53,299 nucleotides of DNA. It comes from Porphyromonas crevioricanis (GTDB lineage Bacteria; Bacteroidota; Bacteroidia; Bacteroidales; Porphyromonadaceae). This document shows positions 36,442 through 44,879 of this stretch, one piece after another. The notes beneath the pieces are model-generated. The model saw nothing but the letters and a program-made list of their open reading frames with translations. It did no database searches and was not told the DNA's origin. The position numbers and the translations under genes are program-made. Positions within the stretch are counted from its first letter, which is position 1; every line of letters begins with the position of its first letter. Location of the stretch: NCBI RefSeq assembly GCF_900167225.1, contig NZ_FUXH01000013.1, positions 1 to 53,299 on the forward strand. The letters are read 5' to 3'.

Positions 36442-38769
36442 CTATTTGATTACTGCCACAGATAGTTTGGTCTTGGCCTTGGTTTCTGGGTCGTATACCA
36501 GTATATGGTATATCCCACTATCTACACGACTTCCGTCTGCATTACGTGCATTCCAGAGCAGTCTATCGTCAATGGTGTTTTCTTCAAAGAGGAGTCGCCC
36601 CTGTGTATTGATAATCTTTACATTGCAGCCAGCTTTTAGTCCCTCTATTGTGATCATATCGGGCTGTTCTGGTCGCAAAGGATTGGGCCAAGCATATATT
36701 TTTTCCAGTACCTCATCCGAGGCGGTCTCTCCTCCAGTGGAGAGTGACATTAGTCCCTTGTCAGTACCGATATATAGAATTCCATTATTTTCATCGAGGC
36801 TGAGGGTTGCGATGTTGTCTGATAAGATAGGGCTGTTTGTCGTCTTGTATTGGCGTAAGATCTCCGTGCAATCCTCATTCATCAAAAAGAGTCCATTGCC
36901 CAAAGTTCCTATCCACTTATGATTGAGCCGGTCTACAACTATAGCTCTTACACTCACATTGTCCAACACGTAGTAGAGGTTGGGTTCTTCACCAGCAATT
37001 GGTCTGGAAGCAACCGGTGGACGTTTGATGGCTCCGGACGGAGAATGTATAGAGCAGATACCGGCATCGGAGCCTAACCAAAGAACTCCCCCCCGGTCAA
37101 GAGTCATGCAGTGGAAAGAGGAGGCAGGGATTGCTTTGCCATTTCGGTCGCTTAGAGTGGAGTAGTAAACAGCTTCACCACCTTTCCCCCCGAGTTTGGG
37201 AGAGGCATCGAATACATACACACCTGTATTTTCATGGTAAATGGCCAGCCAATGTATGTCTCCACCTACCGCCACCATATGTCCATGGGCATTGTCCGGA
37301 CGTATTTGCGTATACTGAGGCGTCTGCCAGTTGCCGTCGGCGTCCAGCATCAGCACAACCTGTTCTGCTACTTCATTTTGTGTCATCCAAAGGTTGCCAT
37401 AGCGGTCATAACAGAGAGAGCCTACCCGATAGTACCCAGCTCCGAGGTTTTTTGCTGAGCGGATGGGACTGTTGCTTCCGTCGTGGGTCTTGTAGTATTG
37501 ATTGTCTTTGAATTCGATCAGGCCCTCTCCGTGGGTAGATACAAAGTAGTGCCCGGGATTCTTGGGATCAACAGCTACCGATGTGGCGTCACTTACCTCC
37601 TCTACTTCTTTTTGAGAGAAGTTGGTCCACTTGTGTCCATCATATATCTTCAAAGAGAAAGGAATGCCGAAGCGGTAAGATCCTCGGCCTCCACTCACGG
37701 AAAAATAACGCCCTTGTGAGAATGTGGAGTAGAAATATTTGTCATCCGAAGGAGTGTTGCTCATATTTATCCCCAATCTCTCCACTTTGGGAGTCTCTTC
37801 TGTCGGTCTTATCTTGGCAATGCCATCCATCCCCATGGCAAGCCAAATCTGTTCGGCGGAGCTGTACCAACCGAAGTCTTCCGCCCATTCTGTTTGAAGG
37901 ATTTTGTAGTCCTCTTTGTCTTGGCGGAAGATATAAGCCTGCCCTTCCCCTTTGGCTATGTATCCATGTGGTGAAGAAGCGATGCTGTGGATGTATTGTT
38001 TCTCGGGTAAGAGTGGCGATACGATTGTATCGGCTTTGTTTGTTTCGAGGATGTAGCGCACGAGCCGTCCGCCTTCTAAGTGGAGAATGGGGTTGCCCGC
38101 TGCCACTGCCAATCCCAGTACCTGCTCCTTGGATTTGAGGGGTAGATTGATTTCTTTCCAATAGTAGGGGTCTTGTAGATTATCGGTCTCAACACCCTCT
38201 ATTAGTTTTCCTTCACAGAAAGCCCAGAGTTTATTCTCTCCGATCAAGGCAAGGTCGATTACATTTTTGCCTTGTTGGTAGGTGCCCAGTACAACCATCT
38301 TGTCCGGGTCTATAACCATAATACCGAAACCACCTGCCAGATAAATTCTTCCATTTCCAAAGCACATCCTTGCTAAGGTCTTGTTCATCAGGCGTGTATT
38401 GTCTCGAATGGCAGGCAAGTTGCTTACTCCACTGGGAGTTAGGAGATCTATATTTCCACTTCTGTAATAGATGACAAGGGTTTGAGAGGCTTTGTCGTAG
38501 CCGATGCGGTGTATGTCCGATTCGCTGAGACCGGTTGTTCTGTCGTAATAACGAATGTCTTCTGAATCAGATTTGGAGACGGAGTAGAGTCCTCCTCCTT
38601 CAGAAACACCGAAAACTCGAGTGTCAGTGTCTGCTATGGCAACGGTTCGGTAGTATGAAAGTAAAGTCCGCCATCTGTTTTGGCTCTGCTGTTGTGCTTT
38701 CCCCTCTGTCCAAAAGCTCATGCAACAGAGAGAAAAAGTCAGCCAAAAGAAAAATGTTTTGATTTTCAT
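36442..38769 (-). CDS. porZ: Type IX secretion system protein PorZ
   Basis: 775 residues, almost the P. gingivalis PorZ length. The signal peptide ends near EGKAQ. Two large beta-propeller regions follow, with repeated short strands of the two-component-regulator-propeller type ([51 protein letters not shown]). The final 85 residues ([13 protein letters not shown] ... [10 protein letters not shown]) form a T9SS type A-like C-terminal domain. In P. gingivalis PorZ is a surface part of the attachment complex with PorU and PorV and hands over A-LPS. Start overlaps the rdgB stop (ATGA). Confidence 0.88.
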   Translation of the reverse strand: MKIKTFFFWLTFSLCCMSFWTEGKAQQQSQNRWRTLLSYYRTVAIADTDTRVFGVSEGGGLYSVSKSDSEDIRYYDRTTGLSESDIHRIGYDKASQTLVIYYRSGNIDLLTPSGVSNLPAIRDNTRLMNKTLARMCFGNGRIYLAGGFGIMVIDPDKMVVLGTYQQGKNVIDLALIGENKLWAFCEGKLIEGVETDNLQDPYYWKEINLPLKSKEQVLGLAVAAGNPILHLEGGRLVRYILETNKADTIVSPLLPEKQYIHSIASSPHGYIAKGEGQAYIFRQDKEDYKILQTEWAEDFGWYSSAEQIWLAMGMDGIAKIRPTEETPKVERLGINMSNTPSDDKYFYSTFSQGRYFSVSGGRGSYRFGIPFSLKIYDGHKWTNFSQKEVEEVSDATSVAVDPKNPGHYFVSTHGEGLIEFKDNQYYKTHDGSNSPIRSAKNLGAGYYRVGSLCYDRYGNLWMTQNEVAEQVVLMLDADGNWQTPQYTQIRPDNAHGHMVAVGGDIHWLAIYHENTGVYVFDASPKLGGKGGEAVYYSTLSDRNGKAIPASSFHCMTLDRGGVLWLGSDAGICSIHSPSGAIKRPPVASRPIAGEEPNLYYVLDNVSVRAIVVDRLNHKWIGTLGNGLFLMNEDCTEILRQYKTTNSPILSDNIATLSLDENNGILYIGTDKGLMSLSTGGETASDEVLEKIYAWPNPLRPEQPDMITIEGLKAGCNVKIINTQGRLLFEENTIDDRLLWNARNADGSRVDSGIYHILVYDPETKAKTKLSVAVIK

Positions 38770-39344
38770 TGGTTTAGATATTCGGCCAGATTTTGGATTG
38801 CCTTGCCTCGATGACTGATTTCTCCCTTCTGTTCACCGGTCATTTGAGCAAATGTCTGTTGATAACCATCGGGTTTGAAAATTGGGTCATATCCAAAACC
38901 TGCGTCTCCATATTCGGCTGTAGTGATTTCGCCTTCCACGGCTCCCTCAAAGCAATGTTCGCCTTTCTCGTCTATCAGGGCTATTACGGTGCGAAAGCGA
39001 GCTTTCCTCGGAGATGCTACTTCTTTCAGTGCAGCCAAGAGTTTTTGTCTGTTGTCGGCCGGACTGCAATGTTCCCCTGCATAGCGGGCAGAATACACAC
39101 CTGGGGCGCCATCCAAGGCTTCGACTTCCAAGCCCGTATCGTCGGCAAAGCAATAAACCCCGTATTTCTGGTGAATGTAGCGAGCTTTCATCAGGGCATT
39201 CCCTTGCAGGGAATCAGCCGTCTCCGGTATTTCTTCATGGCAACCCAGCTCTTCCAGGCTAACTATTCGATATTTACCGGCGAGCATCTGCTGCACCTCT
39301 TGCAATTTGTGGGGATTGTTTGTAGCGAAGATTAGCTTATTCAT
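38766..39344 (-). CDS. rdgB: XTP/dITP pyrophosphatase (HAM1/RdgB)
   Basis: 192 residues. [16 protein letters not shown] is the substrate-loop signature, [25 protein letters not shown] the catalytic Asp and family motif, and [11 protein letters not shown] the C-terminal motif. It hydrolyses non-canonical purine triphosphates such as XTP and ITP. Overlaps porZ by 4 nt, so the two are translationally coupled. Confidence 0.96.
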   Translation of the reverse strand: MNKLIFATNNPHKLQEVQQMLAGKYRIVSLEELGCHEEIPETADSLQGNALMKARYIHQKYGVYCFADDTGLEVEALDGAPGVYSARYAGEHCSPADNRQKLLAALKEVASPRKARFRTVIALIDEKGEHCFEGAVEGEITTAEYGDAGFGYDPIFKPDGYQQTFAQMTGEQKGEISHRGKAIQNLAEYLNQ

Positions 39345-39448
39345 TACATTTGTCTGTTGTGCCTGTAGTAGTCACAACTCGGCTCTTCCCTGGATTCATC
39401 GGGAGAGTTGTGCTACCGAAAGCTTCCAAAGCAAAAATACATATTATT

Positions 39449-39835
39449 ATGAACACGCTCCAAGCTGAAGAATACTGCCTCTCTTTCCCTTTAGCCACCG
39501 AAGATATGCCCTTTGACGAAGATGTTCTTGTCTTTCGTGTTTCTGGCAAAATATTTGCCCTTACTTCTCTCTCAGCTCGCCCTATGCGCATCAGTCTCAA
39601 GTGCGATCCGGATTTGGCAATCCGTTTGAGAGAGAAATATCGTGCTGTAGAGCCTGCTTATCACATGAACAAGAAGCATTGGAACCAAATAGCTCTGCAA
39701 TCGGATCTTTCGGACGAGCAGATTTGCAAGCTCATACACCATAGCTATTGTCTGATCATAAAGAAGCTGCCTGCATCTGTTCGTAAGGTAGAGCCTTTGG
39801 CATCTGTTTGCGATGAATTGATAGAGGAATGGTGA
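39449..39835 (+). CDS. MmcQ/YjbR family protein
   Basis: The ATG at 39449 gives 128 residues (MNTLQAEEYCLSFPLATEDM); an upstream extension has no family likeness. The FDEDVLVFRVSGKIFAL core and the KHWNQIALQSDLSDEQICKLI and SYCLIIKKLP segments fit the CyaY-like YjbR fold. Often described as a DNA-binding family, role unclear. Its end overlaps the birA start. Promoter not evident. Confidence 0.9.
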   Translation: MNTLQAEEYCLSFPLATEDMPFDEDVLVFRVSGKIFALTSLSARPMRISLKCDPDLAIRLREKYRAVEPAYHMNKKHWNQIALQSDLSDEQICKLIHHSYCLIIKKLPASVRKVEPLASVCDELIEEW

Positions 39836-40587
39836 TTATGACACATCGATTGTTTCACTTCGATTCCCTACCCAGTACCAATACTTATATCCGTGACGAA
39901 TTGGCTCGGGGTGTTTGTTATTCCTCACCTACAACCATTGTTGTGGATGCACAACCGGGAGGGCGAGGTCAGCAAGGTAACACTTGGTATACTCCAAGGG
40001 GGGAGAACATTACCTTAACGACCTATTTAGAAACAAATCTCAAAGCCACAGAGCAGTTTTTTATTTCCGAATTAGTTGCCCTTGTAGCTTTGGAGACGGT
40101 GAAAACCTATTTGCCGGAGTCGGACAAATTAAGTTTGAAGTGGCCAAATGATCTTTATTACGGAGACCGCAAGCTGGGTGGCATCTTGATAGAGCATAGC
40201 ATTACGGGAGATGGGCTTGACTATTCTCTTTTAGGGGTAGGGATCAATGTAAATGAAACCTCTTTCCCCACTAATCTCCCTAATCCGATATCAATCCGCC
40301 AAATATCCGGTCATTCCCATGATATAACCACTCTTGTGGAGCATTACTGCCAAACGTTGGATCTCTATGTGGCAATGCTTGAGACAGCGAAGGGCTTAGA
40401 TTGCTTGCATCAGGAGTATTTGTGTCATTTATATCGACGGGAGGGCTATCATCCTTATGTTGGTGGAGGATCGCAATTTTTCGCCAGAATAGAACGTGTA
40501 TTACCTAATGGGTTGATTTGCTTGGAAGAAGAAGGAGGGCAGAGACGGATGTTTGCCTTTAAGGAATTGCAATTTGTGTTGGAATAG
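39829..40587 (+). CDS. birA: Biotin--[acetyl-CoA-carboxylase] ligase
   Basis: 252 residues from ATG 39829, or 249 from the second ATG at 39838. GGRGQQGNTWYTPRGENI near 44-61 is the biotinyl-AMP loop, LKWPNDLYYGDRKLGGILIE the catalytic lysine region, and GVGINVN the central motif. No N-terminal DNA-binding domain, so it is a pure ligase (group I). It biotinylates carboxyl carrier proteins. Start overlaps the YjbR gene. Confidence 0.95.
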   Translation: MVIMTHRLFHFDSLPSTNTYIRDELARGVCYSSPTTIVVDAQPGGRGQQGNTWYTPRGENITLTTYLETNLKATEQFFISELVALVALETVKTYLPESDKLSLKWPNDLYYGDRKLGGILIEHSITGDGLDYSLLGVGINVNETSFPTNLPNPISIRQISGHSHDITTLVEHYCQTLDLYVAMLETAKGLDCLHQEYLCHLYRREGYHPYVGGGSQFFARIERVLPNGLICLEEEGGQRRMFAFKELQFVLE

Positions 40588-40892
40588 TAACTAAGTCTTC
40601 CCAAGGCTTAGTTGTTTTTCGTGTTCGGTAGTGTCCGAAAAAGAGTGTCAGCTAAATTTCTCGTCTTTGTGTTTGACATCACTATTTTGGTTGTTTTCTT
40701 GTTTGTTCATTCACGCTGGCTAAGCATTTCTCATTACTTAAGTAGACGCAATACTCTTGCGTATGCAGTATGAGGTTTCTCGCAAGTGACCCTCCCTATC
40801 AAGAATAGGACTGTTCGCAGCATATAGGGTGGGATGCTCGCTATATTAGGGCTGAGCTTTCCCGTATGAAAATTTTGTGAGAGAAGGGTACT

Positions 40893-40922
40893 CTTTCAAT
40901 TGCATCATATTGGAATTGAAAC
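40893..40922 (-). CRISPR. Solitary CRISPR-like repeat unit
   Basis: On the minus strand this 30-mer matches the repeat of the array at the right edge (53265-53294) at 27 of 30 positions and ends in ATTGAAAG, the usual 3' handle. A second partial match (CTCTCAATTGC on the plus strand, 40960-40970) starts 67 nt later, close to the array period of 65, but its other half merges with the 22-bp tandem repeat. So this is one good repeat plus at most one decayed one; no array. Confidence 0.6.
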
Positions 40923-40975
40923 AAGATGAATGATGGCAAGCGGCGTGTTGAACCCTCGCCTCTCAATTGCCCACC

Positions 40976-41085
40976 GCTGGAAAGTATATTTTCCACAGTT
41001 GGAAAGTTTGTTTTCCTCCTTTGGAAAGTTCGTTTTCCTCGGTTGGAAAATAGCTACTCTGGCGCCGGAAACTTTTGCCCGATAC
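40976..41085. repeat. 22-bp direct tandem repeat, about 4.5 units
   Basis: Units start at 40976, 40998, 41020, 41042 and 41064, with core TTGGAAAGT..TTTTCC. Each full unit forms a small GGAAA/TTTCC hairpin. The fourth and fifth units are degenerate. Not coding. Confidence 0.85.
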
Positions 41086-41274
41086 GCTTATTAAAGATGG
41101 AAGGGGAGTATTCTAAAAAGAGAAATATTTTAGATGAATAGCACAAATTCGATACCTCGTGTCTTTAATTGCAGCACATTAAACTGGTATAAATGAAAAA
41201 CGAGGATGTGGCATGATTCTGAAATGGATTTTCCAGCTATCAAAAAAAGAGATAAATGACATCTTAATCATACA

Positions 41275-41325
41275 AGAAAACCGCTATCAAATAGGATTTT
41301 ATCCTTTTGGTAGCGGTTCTTCTAT
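41275..41325. terminator. Intrinsic terminator in the birA/hydratase spacer
   Basis: Stem AAAACCGCTATCAAA / TTTGGTAGCGGTT with a 14-nt loop, an A-run before and T-rich sequence after, so it can act in both directions. Confidence 0.75.
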
Positions 41326-41516
41326 ACAAATGATAGTACTCTTAACTCTAAACAGAATTACGACACACCCTCGTTTGAGTGAATCAATCACATCCCCTTG
41401 AAGGTACAATAGGCATTTTAAGGAGCGGATTGATTAGGTTCTTTCTAAATGTAAGCCTCTCCAAGCAAGGTCTCGAAGCTCAGCTCTACGAGCTACTAAA
41501 TACCTAAGATCTGCTT

Positions 41517-42077
41517 TCAACTCTTCTCTTCGTAGAGACTCCTACCCTGAGCATAGGCATCCTGTCCATAGCAATCCACAGCAACAATCACAGGCAATTC
41601 TTCTACATACAGCTTGCGAATAGCCTCCGTGCCAAGTTCGGGGAAAGCTATTACTTCTGCTTTTTTCACAGATTGCCCCATCAATGCCGCTGCTCCTCCA
41701 ATTGCAGCAAAAAAGACCCCTGTATACTTTTTCAGACTCTCTACAACTTCGGGAGATCGTAACCCCTTTCCGATCATTACCCTTAGTCCCTCGGCTATCA
41801 ATCTAGGTGAATAAGGATCCATACGTCCAGCCGTAGTCGGTCCAACCGAACCAATAGCCTGACCGGGTTTGGCCGGACAAGGACCAGCATAGTACACAGC
41901 CTGTCCCTCAAAATCAAATGGCATAGATTCTCCTCTATCCAACATCTCCACCAGCCTCAAATGTGCCGCATCTCGTGCAGTATAGATAGTACCTGTGATA
42001 TAGACCATATTTCCTGCATGAAGGGATCGTATAATATCGGTAGTGAAAGGAGGCGTGATAATTATTTTCTCTTGCAT
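41517..42077 (-). CDS. Class I hydratase beta subunit (fumarase/mesaconase type)
   Basis: 186 residues, the separate C-terminal subunit of two-subunit class I hydratases (FumA C-terminal / TtdB type). AGPCPAKPGQAIGSVGPTTAGRMD is the family signature and GKGLRSPEVVESLKKY follows. With the alpha subunit it adds water to fumarate-like acids. Its place after the methylaspartate genes makes mesaconate to citramalate hydration the likely job, though these enzymes often do both. It starts 12 nt after the alpha gene. Confidence 0.92.
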   Translation of the reverse strand: MQEKIIITPPFTTDIIRSLHAGNMVYITGTIYTARDAAHLRLVEMLDRGESMPFDFEGQAVYYAGPCPAKPGQAIGSVGPTTAGRMDPYSPRLIAEGLRVMIGKGLRSPEVVESLKKYTGVFFAAIGGAAALMGQSVKKAEVIAFPELGTEAIRKLYVEELPVIVAVDCYGQDAYAQGRSLYEEKS

Positions 42078-42089
42078 AGCTATTACATT

Positions 42090-42947
42090 TTAGATAGAAC
42101 CTTCAGCATGACGGGTCACATGGCAACCAATATTCACAGCTACAGGCAAGCCTGCTATATGAGTAGGTCCGGTGATTATATTTACAGCCATGGCTGTTGT
42201 AGATCCCCCGAATCCAGCTGGGCCTATGCCCAACTTATTGATTTCGTCCAACAATTCTTCTTCCAGCTTCGCAATATCCTCCCTTTCACTATGCTGCCCC
42301 ACTGGTCTCAATAAGGCTTTCTTGGCCATTAAAGCAGCTTTCTCCATCGTACCGCCAATACCTACTCCCACGATAATAGGGGGACAGGGATTAGCACCGG
42401 CGTGGCTGACTGTGTCCAAAACAACTTTCTTTATTCCGGGGATTCCTTGAGCTGGGGTGAGCATTTGCAGATCACTTTTGTTTTCACTTCCGAAGCCTTT
42501 CGGTGAAACGGTAATACGAAACACATCCCCCGGCACTATCTCGTAGTGAATAATAGCCGGGGTATTATCTCCTGTATTTTCTCGCAAAAGAGCATCTCGG
42601 ACAACAGACTTGCGCAAATACCCCTTTTGGTAGCCTTGTCTTACACCCTCGTTGATAGCATCTTCTATAAATCCGCCATTGATATGGATATTTTGTCCCA
42701 TCTCGACGAAGACAACTGTCATACCCGTATCCTGACAGATGGGAGCCATTGTGCTGCGAGCAATCTCTGCATTACGCAAAAGAGTCCCGATAATTTCACG
42801 CCCCAAAGGAGACTTCTCGGTTTGTTTTGCTCTCAAAAAGCACTGTTCGATGTCTTTCGATATAACGCAATTTGCCTCTATGCAAAGTCTTTCGACTAAA
42901 GATGTAATATCGGAGGCCTCGATATGACGTATCATATTATCTTTCAA
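42090..42947 (-). CDS. Class I [4Fe-4S] hydratase alpha subunit (fumarase/mesaconase type)
   Basis: 285 residues. Family segments with the Fe-S cysteines are APICQDTGMTVVFVEMG (about 70-86) and NPCPPIIVGVGIGGTMEKAALMAKKAL (about 188-214), then GPAGFGGSTTAMAVN. Oxygen-sensitive and cytoplasmic. In the glutamate 3-methylaspartate route a class I hydratase of this type turns mesaconate into (S)-citramalate. The citramalate lyase needed next is not in the window. A terminator separates this pair from the upstream DUF4387 gene. Confidence 0.92.
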   Translation of the reverse strand: MKDNMIRHIEASDITSLVERLCIEANCVISKDIEQCFLRAKQTEKSPLGREIIGTLLRNAEIARSTMAPICQDTGMTVVFVEMGQNIHINGGFIEDAINEGVRQGYQKGYLRKSVVRDALLRENTGDNTPAIIHYEIVPGDVFRITVSPKGFGSENKSDLQMLTPAQGIPGIKKVVLDTVSHAGANPCPPIIVGVGIGGTMEKAALMAKKALLRPVGQHSEREDIAKLEEELLDEINKLGIGPAGFGGSTTAMAVNIITGPTHIAGLPVAVNIGCHVTRHAEGSI

Positions 42948-42976
42948 TACTGTAATTGTAACCTGTGCAAAAAGAT

Positions 42977-43009
42977 AAAAGCGGCAACGGCATTTCCGTC
43001 ACCGCTTTT
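42977..43009 (-). terminator. Minus-strand terminator between the DUF4387 gene and the hydratase pair
   Basis: Minus RNA: AAAAGCGGUGACGG, a short loop, then CCGUUGCCGCUUUU. Two G-U pairs close the stem only on the minus strand; on the plus strand they become mismatches, so it is strand-specific. It ends the upstream glm transcript at least partly. Confidence 0.75.
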
Positions 43010-43032
43010 GCAAACGCATAAAAAACAGAGTC

Positions 43033-43353
43033 TTAAAGACTGAATGAAAAGTTCATCAGAGGAGCATGTTGCTGTGCACCATAAACATCAGTCTCACCAA
43101 GAGCTCCTGAAGGAATCGGACGAACGATAGTCACCTTGATGGCTTTAGCCGGATCAAAATACACGACATTGAGAATATCCGACTCCGGTATGCTATATAG
43201 TTTGGCAAACATAGTAGCATTGATCACCTTGGCATCTCGTACCATATGGTAGGTGTCGAAGTCCTTGAAGATCATATCAAAGGTCAATTCGTATGGACCC
43301 GAGTTCTTGCTGCGTATCACAGAAGCAAGATCTCTCAACTTGTATTCTTTCAT
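43033..43353 (-). CDS. DUF4387 protein, partner of the AtuA-like protein
   Basis: 106 residues (MKEYKLRDLASVIRSKNSGPYELTFDMIFKD). The opening, with the SKNSGPYELTFD turn, fits DUF4387, which corresponds to the small C-terminal domain of longer AtuA-family proteins and is often encoded right after a DUF1446 protein. Probably forms a two-subunit enzyme with it. It starts 13 nt after the AtuA-like gene. Reaction unknown. Confidence 0.85.
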   Translation of the reverse strand: MKEYKLRDLASVIRSKNSGPYELTFDMIFKDFDTYHMVRDAKVINATMFAKLYSIPESDILNVVYFDPAKAIKVTIVRPIPSGALGETDVYGAQQHAPLMNFSFSL

Positions 43354-43366
43354 TGCATTCCTCCTC

Positions 43367-44746
43367 TTATTTTATCTGACCTTTATCGAATTGCTTGTAC
43401 TCTATAGGGAAAAGATTGGCAGGATCGTCTACCTTCATTAGGTGGTAAACATTGAACTCAAACACTTCCCCAACATGGCAGTCCGACGGAGAGAAAGGGA
43501 AAGCCAGATTTCCTGCCGTGGATATGCGACCTTCATAGCCATAGTGCAACATCGTAGATCGAGCAAAACCACAAATGGTATCAGCTTGAGCTTGAGTAGC
43601 AGCCACAGCCTCAATAATGATGAGTAACTCATCCGAGCTTACTTTTTTCTCCTGTCCTGGGAACATGGCCATGACCCCATTCTTACCATAGATCTTGAAA
43701 TCCAAATGGAAGTCCGTGATACCGTAAGTTTCGAAGTTATTCCGCACTCTTGCTTTCACGGCCTCTACGATCTCATCTATTTTTGAAATCATGATAGGAT
43801 CTTTTGTTGCAGCAGGAGAAATGGTACGGTATCCCACTTTGCGTACTCCTTCGAGTTTTACATAGTACTCAGAAGTCGGTTCGAACTTAGATCCACTGAC
43901 TTTCACCATATTGTCCGAGACCTGCTCGAATGTAGTCTGATGCAAATTGATTGCACCTCCGGGACCGGGCAAGATGTAAGGATTGGATTTTTCGTAGAGA
44001 GTATGGGCTGCGATAGACAAAGTGGTACATTTACGTGCCGGAGACAAAGGTTCCAGAGTAAAACTATCGTGACGCAGATAGCCGAACATACAGTCACTAC
44101 CACTACCAGGCAAGGCGCAAATAGCTGCACATTCGAGGATTTTACCAATATGGATAGCTAATCCTTTGGGGAAACCTTCTTTGATTGGCAGAGATGCAAA
44201 AACAGACGGATCGTAAGAGCGACCTGCCAGTATAACCTGTGCTCCTTCCTCCAAAGCCTTGATATATGGTTCTTCTCCAATTTGGCATACTATACGTACA
44301 CTCTCGTCGATGTCAGACTCTGTAATTGCTTTAGCCGGCTTAAGAGGTTCGATTCGGCCCTCTCGCAGATTCTTCTTGACAAATTCCTTATCCAACTCGC
44401 TCTCGATAACTGCCAATTTGAAAGAGAGAGCTTTCTCTCTGGCAATTTCCTCTATGATATCCACAGCAAAAGCCACGTGTGGATGTCCACCACAACCGCC
44501 AGCAGTACCGATAATAACCGGTATACCGGCTTCCAACCCTGCGGGGATCATTATCTCCAAATCACGTTTTACACTATTGCGATCAGTAAAGGACTTACCC
44601 GCTCCCAGATAATATGGACCAGGATCTGTACTTCCGGCATCCACAGCAATCACATGTGGTTTGCGTTTCATTCCCTCGTTAAAAGACTCTATCGGGAAGC
44701 CATAGCCCAAAATCGCTGTAGGCGATAAGATTCTGATTTCTTCCAT
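43367..44746 (-). CDS. AtuA-family (DUF1446) protein in the methylaspartate operon
   Basis: 459 residues. Signatures of the AtuA/DUF1446 family: DAGSTDPGPYYLGAG near 36-50, IPVIIGTAGGCGGHPHVAF near 75-93, and LAGRSYDPSVFA. AtuA belongs to acyclic terpene use in Pseudomonas, but the family is wide and its chemistry unsolved. Here it lies 133 nt after methylaspartate ammonia-lyase and before the hydratase pair, together with DUF4387. That suggests a role in mesaconate/citramalate metabolism or in protecting an enzyme, which is inference. Cytoplasmic, no membrane segment. Confidence 0.88.
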   Translation of the reverse strand: MEEIRILSPTAILGYGFPIESFNEGMKRKPHVIAVDAGSTDPGPYYLGAGKSFTDRNSVKRDLEIMIPAGLEAGIPVIIGTAGGCGGHPHVAFAVDIIEEIAREKALSFKLAVIESELDKEFVKKNLREGRIEPLKPAKAITESDIDESVRIVCQIGEEPYIKALEEGAQVILAGRSYDPSVFASLPIKEGFPKGLAIHIGKILECAAICALPGSGSDCMFGYLRHDSFTLEPLSPARKCTTLSIAAHTLYEKSNPYILPGPGGAINLHQTTFEQVSDNMVKVSGSKFEPTSEYYVKLEGVRKVGYRTISPAATKDPIMISKIDEIVEAVKARVRNNFETYGITDFHLDFKIYGKNGVMAMFPGQEKKVSSDELLIIIEAVAATQAQADTICGFARSTMLHYGYEGRISTAGNLAFPFSPSDCHVGEVFEFNVYHLMKVDDPANLFPIEYKQFDKGQIK

Positions 44747-44797
44747 AGTAAGAAGTGATATTTTTCATTGGGAAGGGAACTTCCGCCTCGACTATCC

Positions 44798-44818
44798 GAT
44801 CCGAAAAACGTTCGGATC
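44798..44818. other. Intergenic hairpin between mal and the AtuA-like gene
   Basis: GATCCGAA, a 5-nt loop, TTCGGATC: a perfect 8-bp stem without a T-run. More likely an mRNA processing or stability element within the operon than a terminator. Confidence 0.5.
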
Positions 44819-44879
44819 AAGCTGGCACGCTCCGAACAGGCAGGTCAGAACTCCCCTTCGCCAAATATGTGATTAGTGT

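Larger units (their letters stand above)
40588..41516. other. Gene-free convergent spacer between birA and the hydratase genes
   Basis: Short frames here have no family likeness. The spacer contains a CRISPR-like repeat, a 22-bp tandem repeat and a terminator, listed separately. 40620-40890 and 41326-41516 show nothing I can name. Confidence 0.7.

Noticed and set aside
40926-41141. 71-residue plus-strand open frame
   Set aside because: Its sequence is made by the 22-bp tandem repeat, so it is very unlikely to be a gene.
41213-41401. 62-residue plus-strand open frame
   Set aside because: It runs through an intrinsic terminator stem and has no family likeness.
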